Assembly (NCBI GenBank): GCA_007131625.1
Contig: SLQC01000311.1
Coordinates: 1-7,125, forward strand
Direction of reading: 5' to 3'
Length of the DNA stretch: 7,125 nucleotides
DNA from: Balneolales bacterium
GTDB taxonomy: Bacteria; Bacteroidota; Rhodothermia; Balneolales; Natronogracilivirgulaceae
Part shown: piece by piece, positions 1 through 7,073 of the stretch
Numbering within the stretch: position 1 is the stretch's first letter
Layout of the letters: every line of letters begins with the position of its first letter
The notes under the pieces: model-generated
Told to the model about the DNA's origin: nothing
Database searches by the model: none
What the model saw: only the letters and a program-made list of their open reading frames with translations
Program-made: the position numbers and the translations under genes

Positions 1-870
1 AAGGGGCAGTTCCGGGTCAGTGACAAAGCACTGGAGAAACTGATTGGCGGATATACTCGCGAGTCAGGTGTTCGGAACCTGGAACGGGAAATCGGCTCGC
101 TGGCCAGGGGTGTGGCAAGTAAAATCGCCACCGAAGAAGTTTCCAAGGCATCTATCGGTGTAAATCAAATAGAGGAATACCTTGGTAAACGGCGGTATTT
201 TTCCGATGTCGCCGAACGGACCACCGTGCCCGGCGTTTCTACCGGACTGGCCTGGACTCCTTATGGCGGGGACATCCTTTTCATCGAAGCGAGTGTTTCG
301 AAGGGTTCCGGCAAACTGCATATCACCGGTCAGCTGGGTGATGTCATGAAAGAGTCGGCCATGCTGGCGCTGAGTTACCTGAAATCACAATCCTCAGAAC
401 TTGCCATTCCACAAACGGCATTTACAGAATGGGATCTGCACATTCATGTTCCGGCCGGATCGGTTCCCAAGGACGGGCCATCTGCAGGTGTGGCACTGTT
501 GGCCGCTATCTCCTCTATCTTTACCCAAAGAAAGGTTAAAAGCACTGTGGCGATGACCGGGGAAATAACACTTCGCGGATCCGTATTGCCGGTCGGCGGA
601 ATCAAAGAGAAAACGCTTGCCGCCAAACGGGCCGGTATCGAAACAGTGCTGCTGCCAAGGCGGAACGAGAAAGATGTGGAAGAGATCGAGAAGGATGTAA
701 TCAAAGGATTGCGTTTTCACTATCTTGATTGGATGGATTCACTGCTTGACCTGGTACTTGAAAGCAAACCGATAATGGATCCATCTGTCAAGTATGCCGC
801 CGGCAGCAATGGTAATAATGAACCGGATGGTGATACGGAAAAAAAACGGCACCCCAGTACGGTTTACTAA
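1..870 (+). CDS. lon: ATP-dependent Lon protease, C-terminal part (5' end outside window)
   Basis: Lon is a cytosolic AAA+ serine protease that unfolds and degrades damaged and short-lived regulatory proteins. The frame is open from base 1, giving the last 289 residues of a protein usually about 800 long, so the N-terminal substrate domain and ATPase core are off the left edge. Residues 1-45 are the end of the AAA+ helical subdomain, with the family signature YTRESGVRNLEREI. The peptidase domain follows: PKDGPSAG carries the catalytic Ser161 (codon 481-483) and GGIKEK the catalytic Lys202 (codon 604-606). The spacing of 41 residues is close to that of E. coli Lon, so the active site looks intact. 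A polar, charged tail of about 35 residues (763-867) follows the conserved domain and is probably disordered. The gene ends in TAA, 79 bp before rsgA on the same strand. Identification is very secure; regulation cannot be judged because the promoter is not in the window. Confidence 0.97.
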   Translation, partial: KGQFRVSDKALEKLIGGYTRESGVRNLEREIGSLARGVASKIATEEVSKASIGVNQIEEYLGKRRYFSDVAERTTVPGVSTGLAWTPYGGDILFIEASVSKGSGKLHITGQLGDVMKESAMLALSYLKSQSSELAIPQTAFTEWDLHIHVPAGSVPKDGPSAGVALLAAISSIFTQRKVKSTVAMTGEITLRGSVLPVGGIKEKTLAAKRAGIETVLLPRRNEKDVEEIEKDVIKGLRFHYLDWMDSLLDLVLESKPIMDPSVKYAAGSNGNNEPDGDTEKKRHPSTVY

Positions 871-915
871 TCCAACAGTTGGAACAGACTCCAAATTGTC
901 GACCGCTATGTCCAA
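871..915. repeat. Cluster of short TCCAA/TTGGA elements between lon and rsgA
   Basis: TCCAA occurs at 871-875, 890-894 and 911-915, and its complement TTGGA at 879-883. The first pair forms the near-perfect palindrome TCCAACAGTTGGA (871-883), directly after the lon stop codon. TTGGA can also pair with the second TCCAA (890-894) across a six-base loop, so two mutually exclusive five-base-pair hairpins are possible. The direct copies start 19 and 21 bp apart, about two helical turns. No T-run follows, so this is not a standard intrinsic terminator. It could be a protein-binding array or chance. What is seen is the repeats; any role is inferred. Confidence 0.35.
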
Positions 916-928
916 TACGTTCACTTTG
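896..928 (+). promoter_or_regulatory. Possible Bacteroidota-type promoter for rsgA
   Basis: TTG at 896-898 and TCACTTTG at 921-928 resemble the Bacteroidota promoter elements (a -33 TTG/TTTG box and a -7 TAnnTTTG box). The second element misses one fixed position, and the 22-bp spacing is at the long end of the usual range. Transcription would start near 935, leaving a leader of about 15 bases before the rsgA ATG. The match is weak, and rsgA may simply be read through from lon. Confidence 0.22.
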
Positions 929-949
929 CGAACCGGTTGATCCGTACTC

Positions 950-1867
950 ATGAGAGGATTGATCTTACAAGCGACCGGCAGCTGGTATCTGGCCCGTATA
1001 GACGACGAGAAAGTAGTCGAATGCCGATTGCCAGGTAAATTCCGTCTATCCGAAGAGGAAGTCACCAATCCGGTTGCCGTGGGTGATATCGTTCATATCA
1101 CCATGCAGTCCGACGGCACTGGCCGCATCGAACATATTGAAGAGCGTAAAAACAGACTACTCCGCAAAGCCACGCACAACCGTAGAGGTGTACAGGTAAT
1201 CGCCTCTAATGTCGACTATGTCCTGATCGTTCAATCGTTGCGACAACCGGTCTTTAAGACCGGATTTATCGACCGCCTGCTGGTGTGCTGCGAAGCACAC
1301 GAAATCGTGCCCGTCATCATTATCAACAAAACGGATCTTCAGATAAGCAGGAAAGATGCCAGTGACCTTGCTGAAGTGGAAAAACTGTACACCGGACTTG
1401 GTTACCTTTTTTGCAAGACCAGTATATTTGATGAGGAGACGGTCCGGTCGCTTGGAGATTTGATCAAGGGAAAAATATCAGTGATGACCGGTCACTCCGG
1501 TACAGGTAAAACCAGCCTTCTGAATCTGCTGGCACCGGGCCTTGACCTGAAGACCGGCGATGTTAGTCTTTTTTCCAATAAAGGGAAACACACGACGACA
1601 TTTACCCGGCTTGTGGCGCTGTCGGATGACACATATCTCATCGATACTCCCGGGATACGCGAGTTCGGGCTGGTCGATTTGGAATCGTATGAACTCTCCC
1701 TGTACTTCCCCGAAATGAGGACCTTCCGGGAATCGTGTCGGTTTTACAACTGTACGCATCGTCATGAACCCGGATGCTCTGTAAAAAAAGCAGCCGAAGA
1801 GGAGCATATCTATCCCTCACGATACCGCAGTTATCTGCACATCCTCGACGGTATTGAAAATGATTGA
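950..1867 (+). CDS. rsgA: Ribosome small subunit-dependent GTPase RsgA (YjeQ family)
   Basis: RsgA is a cytosolic GTPase that binds the 30S subunit late in assembly, checks the decoding region and helps release assembly factors on GTP hydrolysis. The 305-residue length is typical. Domains in order: an N-terminal OB fold (about 1-66); a circularly permuted GTPase domain in which G4 NKTD (126-129) precedes the P-loop GHSGTGKT (181-188), the G2 threonines in KGKHTTT (211-217) and G3 DTPG (232-235); and a C-terminal zinc-binding segment with the full C-x4-C-x-H-x5-C pattern at Cys263, Cys268, His270 and Cys276. The G4-before-G1 order is diagnostic of this family. The start is well fixed: an in-frame TGA lies at 938-940 and 950 is the only start codon after it; the protein then opens with the family-like MRGLILQATGSWY. 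There is no clear Shine-Dalgarno sequence. The gene follows lon by 79 bp and may share its transcript, and it converges on polA. All functional motifs are intact. Confidence 0.97.
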   Translation: MRGLILQATGSWYLARIDDEKVVECRLPGKFRLSEEEVTNPVAVGDIVHITMQSDGTGRIEHIEERKNRLLRKATHNRRGVQVIASNVDYVLIVQSLRQPVFKTGFIDRLLVCCEAHEIVPVIIINKTDLQISRKDASDLAEVEKLYTGLGYLFCKTSIFDEETVRSLGDLIKGKISVMTGHSGTGKTSLLNLLAPGLDLKTGDVSLFSNKGKHTTTFTRLVALSDDTYLIDTPGIREFGLVDLESYELSLYFPEMRTFRESCRFYNCTHRHEPGCSVKKAAEEEHIYPSRYRSYLHILDGIEND

Positions 1868-1907
1868 GTGAAAATATTTGTGAAACCCGGAAAAACATCC
1901 AATCCGA

Positions 1908-4718
1908 TCAATGTGCATCCAGCCAGTTTTCAGATATCCCCGCTTCCACTTTTAGCGGCACCTTGAGTGACATTGCCTGTTCCATGACCCTGCACACCAG
2001 ATCGGGAATTTCCTCCTGCTCATCAACCGGCATCTCAAATACAAGCTCATCATGCACCTGAAGCAGCATCCGTGTCCCGGATTTGCGCTTGCGAAGCTCC
2101 TCATCCACACGAATCATGGCGATTTTGATCAAATCTGCCGCTGTTCCCTGAATCGGCATATTGACTGCAGTTCGCTCAGCAAAACCTCTTATGTTGTGAT
2201 TGCGTGAGTTAATATCCGGAATGAACCGACGACGGCCTGACAATGTCTCTACATATCCATGTTCTTTCGCAAATTCGACTGTCTCCTGAATAAACTGCTG
2301 AATAGCAGGAAAACGCTCAAAATAGGCATCAATGATCGATTTTCCCTCTTTGTTGGATATCCCGAGCCGCTGGGCCAGCCCAAAAGCACTCACCCCGTAC
2401 GGTATACCGAAATTGACTTCCTTGGCTTTCCGCCGTTGTTCTCTGTCTACATTTTCAAGTGCCTCCAGACTAAAAATTTCAGTTGCTGTTCGGGCATGAA
2501 TATCCTCATCGTTGCGAAAAGCTTTGATCATGGCTTCGTCACCGGACATTGAAGCGATAATTCGCAATTCGATCTGAGAGTAGTCAGCCGCCAGCAACCG
2601 GTACCCATCCCCGGCAACAAACGCCTTGCGGATTCCTCTTCCCCGTTCGGTGCGGACCGGGATGTTCTGAAGATTGGGCTGAGTTGACGATAGTCTTCCG
2701 GTGGCTGTGACATGCTGATTGAATGTACTGTGAATACGACCGGTATTGTTGTCTATCAGTTTCGGCAAAGCGTCCACATAGGTTGATTTCAGCTTGCTGA
2801 GTCCGCGGTATTCCAAAACTTTTGCGGCTATTTCGTATTCCACCGCCAGCGTCGACAATACCTGTTCAGATGTCGAGTATTTACCCGTAGCTGTCTTTTT
2901 TCGTGACGGGATCTGCATTTTTTCAAACAGTACCACTCCCAGCTGCTGGGTCGAGTTTATATTGAATTCCTCGCCGGTGATTTTGTAGATGGCATCACGG
3001 ACTTCGATAATATCGCTGTCCAGTTCTTTCGAAAAGGAATTGAGTAATTTCTTATCCAGCTTTATGCCAGTTGACTCCAGATTTCCCAGCACACGGGCAA
3101 GCGGGAACTCAATGTCATTTGCCAGTTTCATTAAATTCTTTTCCTCTAAAAGTCCGTTCATGACGGAATAGAGTCGATAAGTGATATCGGCATCTTCACA
3201 TGCATATGCCGTCACCTCTTTCATCGGGATATCTTTCATCGATTTTTGCTGCTTTCCTTTCTCGCCAATCAGCTGCTCAATGGGAACCGGGTCGTAGTTC
3301 AGATAACTTCGGGCCAGAGAATCCATATCCATTTTTTGACCGGCATCCAGCAAATAGGCAGCGAGCATGGTATCAAATACGGCTCCCCGGACAGGGATTC
3401 CATACCGTTTAAGCACCCTGTAATCGTATTTAAAATGATGCGCTATTTTGCATCCCTCTTCCGATTCGAAAATCGGGGTAAGTTTCTCCACAAGTTCTGA
3501 CGGCTTCAGTTCGGTAACAGCAACATACCATGCTTCTCCTTCATGGCAAGAAAATGCGATACCCAGGAGTTCAGCCTGCTGTGGATCGGTCGAGGTCGTC
3601 TCGGTATCAAAACTCCAGATTCGGGCTTTTTCAAGTTCAATTATGCATTCCTGAAGCTTTCCCGGTGTATCACATAACCGGTAGGTCACCGCATCGGCCT
3701 GGTACGATTCATAGGATGAAACCGCCTGCGTTGAAGACGTCGACATCTGGTGTTCCGGACGGGCTGTTTCGGTTGGTGGAGCATCAAACAGCGAACCTTG
3801 CCCTGATGTACCGGGAACCGAACCGGCTGATTCCGGCACACCGGCGACAATCGCAGATAGTTTGCGTAAAAGCGTACGGAACTGCATCCGTTTAAAAAAC
3901 TCCATCAAACGGGTTGTATCAGTTCTGTGCCAGCGCAACTCTTTCCAGGACATGGTATCGGGGACATCAGTATTGATGACGATCATTTCACGCGATTTCA
4001 GCGCCTGCTCCCTGTTTTCTGTCAATCCCACTCTGGCCTTTTTGCTTTTCATGGCCGGTGCCACCTCGATTGCTTTCTCCAGGGATCCGTACTCCTCAAT
4101 GATTTTGGCCGCCCCTTTTTTCCCGATGCCCGGAACTCCTGGAATATTATCGGAAGTATCTCCGATGAGCGCCAGCACATCGATAACAGATTCGGGTCCA
4201 ACTCCAAAATAATCCACCACACCGTCGCTATCGATGACGTCAAACCCGTCCCCCCTGTTCAACGGTTTGTACATGTAGACATTATTACCGATCAGCTGCA
4301 TGAAATCTTTGTCCGGCGTCACCATAAAGACAGTCACCTGTTCCTTTTTTGCCTGGGTTGCCAGGGTGCCGATCAGGTCATCGGCTTCAAATCCGTCCTT
4401 TTCAACATTTTTAAACCCAAAATAACTGACCATATCCTTGATAAGCGGAATGGCGATCTGCAAATCCTCGGGTTGGGGCGGGCGATTTGCCTTATAATTC
4501 TTATCCATCTCATGCCGGAAAGTCGGGGCATGCGTATCCCAGGCAACAGCCAGATACGTCGGTTTTTCCTTTTCTATAAGGTTGACCAGAGCGTTAGCAA
4601 AACCGTATACAGCACCTGTTGGTATTCCTTCGACGTTACGAAGGTTGCTGTTGATCATAGCAAAGTAGGACCGATAGGCAAGTGCGGTGCCATCGATAAG
4701 AAAGAGTTTTTCAGACAT
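1908..4718 (-). CDS. polA: DNA polymerase I (5'-3' exonuclease, 3'-5' exonuclease and polymerase)
   Basis: Pol I removes RNA primers and fills gaps during lagging-strand synthesis and excision repair. The 936-residue protein has the complete three-domain layout. The 5'-3' nuclease (1-290) keeps its metal-binding acids (Asp9; Glu111, Asp113, Asp114; Asp136, Asp138; Asp187, Asp190) and the helix-hairpin-helix region around GVPGIGKKGA (194-203). A Ser/Pro/Thr-rich linker spans about 291-345. The proofreading domain (about 346-530) keeps Asp371, Glu373, Asp432, Tyr505 and Asp509, so it should be active, although His428 replaces the usual Exo II Asn. The polymerase domain has motif A around Asp712, motif B with Arg762, Lys766, Phe770 and Tyr774, and motif C His889-Asp890-Glu891. 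Phe770 matches the residue that excludes dideoxynucleotides in E. coli Pol I. I chose the ATG at 4718 because MSEKLFLIDG is the normal family N-terminus. An in-frame ATG at 4823 would add 35 unlike residues and occupy the intergenic leader. No Shine-Dalgarno sequence is visible. The gene converges on rsgA and diverges from the phosphatase gene. Confidence 0.98.
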   Translation of the reverse strand: MSEKLFLIDGTALAYRSYFAMINSNLRNVEGIPTGAVYGFANALVNLIEKEKPTYLAVAWDTHAPTFRHEMDKNYKANRPPQPEDLQIAIPLIKDMVSYFGFKNVEKDGFEADDLIGTLATQAKKEQVTVFMVTPDKDFMQLIGNNVYMYKPLNRGDGFDVIDSDGVVDYFGVGPESVIDVLALIGDTSDNIPGVPGIGKKGAAKIIEEYGSLEKAIEVAPAMKSKKARVGLTENREQALKSREMIVINTDVPDTMSWKELRWHRTDTTRLMEFFKRMQFRTLLRKLSAIVAGVPESAGSVPGTSGQGSLFDAPPTETARPEHQMSTSSTQAVSSYESYQADAVTYRLCDTPGKLQECIIELEKARIWSFDTETTSTDPQQAELLGIAFSCHEGEAWYVAVTELKPSELVEKLTPIFESEEGCKIAHHFKYDYRVLKRYGIPVRGAVFDTMLAAYLLDAGQKMDMDSLARSYLNYDPVPIEQLIGEKGKQQKSMKDIPMKEVTAYACEDADITYRLYSVMNGLLEEKNLMKLANDIEFPLARVLGNLESTGIKLDKKLLNSFSKELDSDIIEVRDAIYKITGEEFNINSTQQLGVVLFEKMQIPSRKKTATGKYSTSEQVLSTLAVEYEIAAKVLEYRGLSKLKSTYVDALPKLIDNNTGRIHSTFNQHVTATGRLSSTQPNLQNIPVRTERGRGIRKAFVAGDGYRLLAADYSQIELRIIASMSGDEAMIKAFRNDEDIHARTATEIFSLEALENVDREQRRKAKEVNFGIPYGVSAFGLAQRLGISNKEGKSIIDAYFERFPAIQQFIQETVEFAKEHGYVETLSGRRRFIPDINSRNHNIRGFAERTAVNMPIQGTAADLIKIAMIRVDEELRKRKSGTRMLLQVHDELVFEMPVDEQEEIPDLVCRVMEQAMSLKVPLKVEAGISENWLDAH
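3786..3800 (-). other. Candidate sliding-clamp-binding peptide (QGSLF) in the Pol I linker
   Basis: Residues 307-311 of Pol I read Gln-Gly-Ser-Leu-Phe. This fits the bacterial beta-clamp-binding consensus QL(S/D)LF, with Gly in place of the first Leu. It sits in the Gly/Ser/Pro/Thr-rich stretch between the 5' nuclease and the proofreading domain, an exposed flexible place suited to docking. The match is seen directly; binding is inferred. Confidence 0.4.
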
Positions 4719-4893
4719 GGAAGACCGTGATATAAAAAATGAGGTGAAAATTCCAGAAAATGACAGACTCGTACAAAATAAACGAAATTTGATACAACTT
4801 TTCTTTTTATCATACGAATACACTAAAGCATGATAACGGACATTTTTATTTCCTCAATCGATTTTTTATTACAGGAATAGACAATATTATTGA
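4719..4893. promoter_or_regulatory. Divergent A/T-rich promoter region between polA and the phosphatase gene
   Basis: These 175 bp separate two genes read outward, so they should hold promoters for both. Towards polA, the minus strand has TTATTTTG (4774-4781), one mismatch from the Bacteroidota -7 box TAnnTTTG, giving a leader of about 50 bases, but no well-spaced -33 TTG was found. TTGATA (4789-4794, plus) and TTGTAT (4792-4797, minus) are overlapping -35-like hexamers facing opposite ways, and neither has a good partner. A seven-base inverted repeat, TTATCAT (4807-4813) with ATGATAA (4830-4836), lies near the middle, and AATCGATT (4856-4863) is an eight-base palindrome. No Shine-Dalgarno sequence lies at a usable distance from either start. 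That the region is regulatory is safe; the individual elements are weak. Confidence 0.4.
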
Positions 4894-6048
4894 ATGAGTT
4901 TGAAGAACGAAACCAGAAGAGCATTTCGGAATACCCGGAATTTTTACCGTGAATATACGCGTGATATGACTCCCGAGCGCCTCGGCAGGGAGTTTCACGA
5001 CGATTCACAGCGGCTGATGGAGTTGTACTATGATGCCGTTGGCATTAAGAAGGAAGATACCCGCGATGGTACACCCCCTGTTCAGCTGTTTCGTCTTTTT
5101 TCCGCGCTGATCTCGCGGATGACACCGGCACGTAGACTGGCATTCGGTTTTTCCATTGTGGGACTGTTGGTCCATTTTATTTTTTCCGGCCCTCTGGCAG
5201 CACTCCTGCTGCCGCTTTCGTTCATTACCCTGCTATTGCTGCTTCTTCTGGAACTGCTTGAAAAATCCGACGTCAAAAAAGAAATCGACCTTGCCCGGGA
5301 TATTCAGATCAGTCTTCTTCCGGGTTCCAGTTTAATCTACCATAACCTCGAATTCGCTTCTTTTGCCAGCACCGCAAGCGAAGTTGGTGGCGATTATGTC
5401 GATGTTATTTCTACCGGACGCGGCACCTATTATGTGATAGCCGACGTCTCCGGCAAAGGGCTTTCAGCGGCACTGTATATGGTTAGGCTACAAGCACTTG
5501 TGCATGTGTTTATAGAAAATTTCAAACCCGGTCCCAAGGAGCTTCTGATTCATCTGAACAACTATATCAAATCGGGAAAAAGTGACAAAACATTCGTGAC
5601 GGCCTGTGCCGTATTTTTCCCCGCTGACGGTTCACCAGTGCGGATGTGCCGGGCGGGGCACAACCCCCCACTTCTGTATCAGACTGCCAGGGACGCTGTC
5701 ATTGAGTTGCGTTCAGAAGGACTCGCCCTGGGTATGGCCCGGCAGTCAGTTTTCGAAAAGCATCTCCGGGAACTTTCAATATCCATGAAACCGGGCGACA
5801 ATATGCTTTTTTACACCGATGGACTTACAGAAGCACGCAATGAGTACAAAGAGCAGTATGATGAATACCGGTTACGCCAACTTTTTGAGCTGTACGGTTC
5901 ACTCAAAGCCTCCACTGTGATGCACAAAATTCAATTGGCGGTGGAGGATTTCATCCGCGGTGAAAGACTTTGTGACGACATCACCTTTACCTGTGTTCAC
6001 ATGCATCAAAAAGTGACCACACAGAAACCTATTGCAAATTCCGTATAA
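4894..6048 (+). CDS. Membrane-anchored PP2C/SpoIIE-type (RsbU-like) serine/threonine phosphatase
   Basis: The C-terminal half (about 150-370) is a metal-dependent PPM-family phosphatase domain of the RsbU/SpoIIE type. Its metal-binding acids are present: Asp167 in EVGGDY, Asp184 in ADVSGKG, Asp309 in YTDGLTEARN and Asp361/Asp362 in CDDITF, so it should be active. The RsbU-like linker helix DLARDIQISLLPG (132-144) precedes the domain. Two hydrophobic segments (about 82-98 and 100-121) form a helical hairpin that would leave both the charged N-terminal 80 residues and the phosphatase in the cytosol. Relatives dephosphorylate STAS-domain anti-sigma antagonists or similar phosphoproteins in partner-switching pathways. 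No HAMP, PAS, GAF or receiver domain is recognisable, and no kinase or STAS gene lies in the window, so the substrate and input signal are unknown. The ATG at 4894 follows an A/T-rich leader and gives a charged N-terminus; no better start is evident. The gene diverges from polA and converges on the TPR gene. Class is very sure; pathway is not. Confidence 0.92.
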   Translation: MSLKNETRRAFRNTRNFYREYTRDMTPERLGREFHDDSQRLMELYYDAVGIKKEDTRDGTPPVQLFRLFSALISRMTPARRLAFGFSIVGLLVHFIFSGPLAALLLPLSFITLLLLLLLELLEKSDVKKEIDLARDIQISLLPGSSLIYHNLEFASFASTASEVGGDYVDVISTGRGTYYVIADVSGKGLSAALYMVRLQALVHVFIENFKPGPKELLIHLNNYIKSGKSDKTFVTACAVFFPADGSPVRMCRAGHNPPLLYQTARDAVIELRSEGLALGMARQSVFEKHLRELSISMKPGDNMLFYTDGLTEARNEYKEQYDEYRLRQLFELYGSLKASTVMHKIQLAVEDFIRGERLCDDITFTCVHMHQKVTTQKPIANSV

Positions 6049-6073
6049 ATAAAGGCGTGCAAGTGATATCGCA

Positions 6074-7045
6074 TCAATTGCAATTCAACTCATGTTCGAT
6101 TTCGTGCTCAGCCGGAGACTGGAAATCACCGAAAAGTGCATTTTTAAAAGCGTTACATGCTGCTGATTCATTTTCCATACCTTTGTATGCGAGTCCAAGT
6201 TCGAAATAGAGTCTGGCTTGGTCTGACGGACCGCCGTTGTCCAGCTCCAAGGCTCGTTGAGCACTGGAAAGTGCGTCGTTATGCCTTCCCAAGTGATTAT
6301 ATGTTTCTGCAAAACGATAGTGCAAACTGGAACTATCCCCATATCCGGCTGCCCGATTCAGCAGATCCAGTGCCCGGTTATAGTTTTCCTCTTCAATTTG
6401 TTCAGATGCACGGAAGACCAAATAATCTCTTGCTGCACGCTGTCCGCGATCCACATTCTCCTGATCATCTGCTTCTCTGGCAAGATCAATGGATGTATCA
6501 AAATATTCCAGCGACGTATCCATATCACCGAAACGGCGGTAAACAAGTCCCATCTGATAATATGCACTCACATATGAGGGGTTCAATTCAATCGCCTTCT
6601 CATACATTTCATATGCTGTCTGGTTGTCTTCATCCCGGTAAAATTGATTTCCGAGGTTCAGGTACAGAGCAGGCATATTGCCACGCGCTCTGCTCAGAAT
6701 CTGATCATCATTGTATTTCCCCGCCAGCCGGATGGTTTCCTCAAAAGCGTCAATAGCTTCTTCCAATCGGCGCTCCCGGACAAATTGAGCTGCATGCATA
6801 AAGGAGAGTCTGGGAATCTGACCAGCGGCCCTGTCCCGGATATCGTTGACCTCAGAACCTACTTGTTCTGCCAGTTCGATGGTCTCCTTGAATTTTTCAA
6901 TGGCAGCCAGATTGTCTCCCTGTTCGTTAAACAGTGCGTAACCTTCGTTAAACGAGGCAATCACATCTTCCCGCGACTGAGCCTGCGAGGTATCAATGAG
7001 CAGGATCATTAACATCAGTGCTAAAGTGCATTTCACAACTTTCAT
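6074..7045 (-). CDS. Exported tetratricopeptide-repeat (TPR) protein of unknown function
   Basis: The 323-residue protein starts with a classic signal peptide: basic MKVVK, a hydrophobic core (7-17) and a likely signal peptidase I site after Ser-Gln-Ala22. The only Cys in that region (Cys6) precedes the core, so this is not a lipoprotein. The rest is almost entirely TPR helices, about seven units near residues 27-60, 82-112, 123-156, 158-190, 207-235, 238-271 and 275-307. The clearest is 123-156, which ends in the consensus-like AIELNPS. TPR arrays bind proteins, so an adaptor role in the periplasm or at the outer membrane is likely, but nothing shows the partner. The mature protein has only two cysteines, Cys297 and Cys322, near the C-terminus. 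No enzymatic domain is visible. The ATG at 7045 is chosen because it gives the signal peptide; its A-rich leader has no Shine-Dalgarno sequence. The gene converges on the phosphatase gene across 25 bp. The family call is secure; the function is unknown. Confidence 0.9.
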   Translation of the reverse strand: MKVVKCTLALMLMILLIDTSQAQSREDVIASFNEGYALFNEQGDNLAAIEKFKETIELAEQVGSEVNDIRDRAAGQIPRLSFMHAAQFVRERRLEEAIDAFEETIRLAGKYNDDQILSRARGNMPALYLNLGNQFYRDEDNQTAYEMYEKAIELNPSYVSAYYQMGLVYRRFGDMDTSLEYFDTSIDLAREADDQENVDRGQRAARDYLVFRASEQIEEENYNRALDLLNRAAGYGDSSSLHYRFAETYNHLGRHNDALSSAQRALELDNGGPSDQARLYFELGLAYKGMENESAACNAFKNALFGDFQSPAEHEIEHELNCN

Positions 7046-7073
7046 GACTTTTGTGTTTATTGAGTATTAATCG

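Noticed and set aside
394..720. 108-codon open frame on the minus strand within lon
   Set aside because: It overlaps the lon peptidase domain, whose catalytic Ser and Lys motifs are intact, so it is a shadow.
1864..2061. 65-codon open frame on the plus strand starting inside the rsgA stop region
   Set aside because: It is mostly antisense to the polA 3' end, Ser/Thr-rich without domain signals, and has no ribosome site.
3927..4730. 267-codon open frame on the plus strand
   Set aside because: It lies opposite the 5' nuclease part of polA; its translation has no recognisable domain, and the polA frame carries every expected motif.
4719..4823. In-frame extension of polA to an ATG at 4823 (35 extra residues)
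   Set aside because: The extra residues are unlike any Pol I N-terminus and fill the divergent intergenic region, while the ATG at 4718 gives the standard family start MSEKLFLIDG.
6031..6084. ATTGCAA (6031-6037) and TTGCAAT (6078-6084) as a terminator stem between the phosphatase and TPR genes
   Set aside because: The arms are only seven bases, A/T-rich and 40 bases apart, and no T-run follows.
6157..6756. 199-codon open frame on the plus strand
   Set aside because: It is opposite the TPR gene; the product is rich in His, Pro and Cys with no fold-like pattern, whereas the minus strand has a signal peptide and regular TPR repeats.
7016..7045. Lipoprotein reading of the TPR protein because of Cys6
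   Set aside because: Cys6 comes before the hydrophobic core, so there is no lipobox; the Ser-Gln-Ala site at residue 22 fits signal peptidase I.
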